NCBI GenBank assembly: GCA_023145595.1
Contig: JAGLDM010000051.1
Location: 1-6,465, forward strand
Reading direction: 5' to 3'
Origin: Flavobacteriaceae bacterium
Lineage (GTDB): Bacteria > Bacteroidota > Bacteroidia > Flavobacteriales > Flavobacteriaceae
DNA: 6,465 nt
The position numbers and the translations under genes are program-made. The first letter of the stretch is position 1. Each line of letters starts with the position of its first letter. The notes beneath the pieces were generated by a model that was given only the letters and a program-made list of their open reading frames with translations, was not told where the DNA came from and made no database searches. Of this stretch, positions 5,953-6,465 are shown piece by piece.

Positions 5953-5984
5953 CAAAAGTAGTATAAAAATGGTTAAAACCCGAA
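5953..5984 (-). promoter_or_regulatory. Promoter of tpx and the downstream operon
   Basis: On the minus strand, TACTTTTG (5960 to 5953) matches the Bacteroidota -7 consensus TAnnTTTG perfectly. Twenty bases upstream is TTCG (5984-5981), three of four matches to the TTTG-type -33 element. Transcription should start near 5946-5948, leaving a leader of about 20 nt before the ATG at 5928. No operator palindrome is evident. Confidence 0.7.
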
Positions 5985-6204
5985 TTTCTATCTAAGTTTT
6001 AAGGGATGATTATTACTATTGCTATTATTGTTTTTTTGTTCTAGTGAGTTTTTCCTCGTTTAAATTGAATCCGCACTTTTCACATATAAAATATATTGGA
6101 TTCTTTTGGATTGAATATTTTGTTTGTAGAGTAGTCAGATGAATTAAAAAACTCTAATGGTGAAGTGTGAAAAGTAAAACCTTAGCGTAGTAAAATGGAA
6201 TAAA
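5961..6204. other. Intergenic region upstream of tpx
   Basis: No gene is visible on either strand; the longest plausible plus-strand peptide, from the ATG at 6006, is 12 codons. The region is AT-rich and contains a spaced 10-bp inverted repeat, ACTTTTCACA at 6075-6084 and TGTGAAAAGT at 6166-6175. Between these arms TGGATT occurs twice in close succession. I cannot assign a function: remnant of a small mobile element, regulatory sites or chance are all possible. Confidence 0.45.
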
Positions 6205-6237
6205 AAAAACTCTCAAATTTAGAATTTGAGAGTTTTT
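6205..6237 (-). terminator. Rho-independent terminator of the DUF6952-like gene
   Basis: A perfect 15-bp stem (6205-6219 with 6223-6237) has a 3-nt loop. Read on the minus strand it ends in a run of eight T (complement of A6202-A6209). It starts 19 bp beyond the stop of the upstream gene. It therefore separates that gene from the tpx operon. The opposite arm ends in five T on the plus strand, so it could work in both directions. Confidence 0.88.
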
Positions 6238-6256
6238 AAGTAATTTAGTTGAAATT

Positions 6257-6465
6257 TTACTGGTCTATTGAACCCATAACACGTTTCATAAAACCATTTA
6301 AAGCCTCCTTTTTTGGAGTTCCTTTTTTGATTTCCGAATGTACTTCTAGAGCGCCATACATATTAGAAATAAGTTCTCCGATTACATCCAATTCTTCATC
6401 CTTTAATGAAGAAACCTCAGTTAAATCTTCTAAGACCTCTAAAGTTTCATTGATATAATCTTCAT
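6257..6465 (-). CDS. DUF6952-like small protein, 3' part (5' end outside the window)
   Basis: The last 68 codons and the TAA (6259-6257) are present; the start lies beyond the right edge. The visible peptide begins EDYINETLEVLEDLTEVSS and continues through DEELDVIGELISNMYGALEV to PKKEALNGFMKRVMGSIDQ. It is acidic, almost wholly helical and has no signal peptide or membrane segment in the visible part. I recognise the pattern, including ELDVIGELISNMYGA and KKEALN-FMKRV, as the small (about 90 aa) flavobacterial family called DUF6952, whose function is unknown. From memory such genes often sit beside thioredoxin-like genes and tpx, which would hint at a redox link, but nothing in the peptide shows catalytic cysteines. 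It has its own terminator and so is transcribed separately from tpx. Confidence 0.82.
   Translation of the reverse strand, partial: EDYINETLEVLEDLTEVSSLKDEELDVIGELISNMYGALEVHSEIKKGTPKKEALNGFMKRVMGSIDQ

Overview
The window reads as a chromosomal segment of a low-GC Bacteroidota, most likely a member of the Flavobacteriia. Three things point there. The proteins have flavobacterial character: a Tpx, a small diacylglycerol kinase, a four-helix FtsK, a LolA-like protein and a DUF6952-type protein. The starts lack Shine-Dalgarno sequences. The sequence upstream of tpx matches the Bacteroidota promoter element TAnnTTTG.

All confident genes lie on the minus strand. Reading in the direction of transcription (high to low coordinates), the window begins with the 3' end of a DUF6952-like gene (6465-6257), closed by a strong hairpin terminator (6205-6237). 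A roughly 250-bp gap carrying the tpx promoter follows. Then comes a tightly packed run: tpx (5928-5428), a diacylglycerol/undecaprenol-kinase family gene (5424-5047), ftsK (5009-2583), a lolA-like gene (2558-1908) and a DEAD-box RNA helicase (1907-672). Gaps inside the run are 3, 37, 24 and 0 bp, so these five genes probably form one operon, perhaps with an extra promoter before ftsK. The products cover peroxide defence, lipid recycling, chromosome segregation at division, outer-membrane lipoprotein traffic and RNA remodelling. They look like a housekeeping envelope and cell-cycle cluster, not one dedicated pathway.

The left 670 bp are different. A plus-strand fragment (90-293) with C-rich codons encodes the C-terminal part of what looks like a carboxypeptidase-regulatory-like beta-sandwich domain. 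It has no start codon, but a perfect-stem terminator follows it directly (305-341). From about 400 to 668 there is no credible gene. Instead there is a mosaic of repeats: two copies of a 30-bp direct repeat (28 of 30 identical), a 65-bp imperfect palindrome, and three stretches built on a 7-bp period with units such as TTATTAC, AGCTATA, TCATTAC and TAATTGT. This mosaic abuts the helicase stop codon and is the least ordinary part of the window. I do not see a defence system, CRISPR array, tRNA, rRNA or intact transposase.
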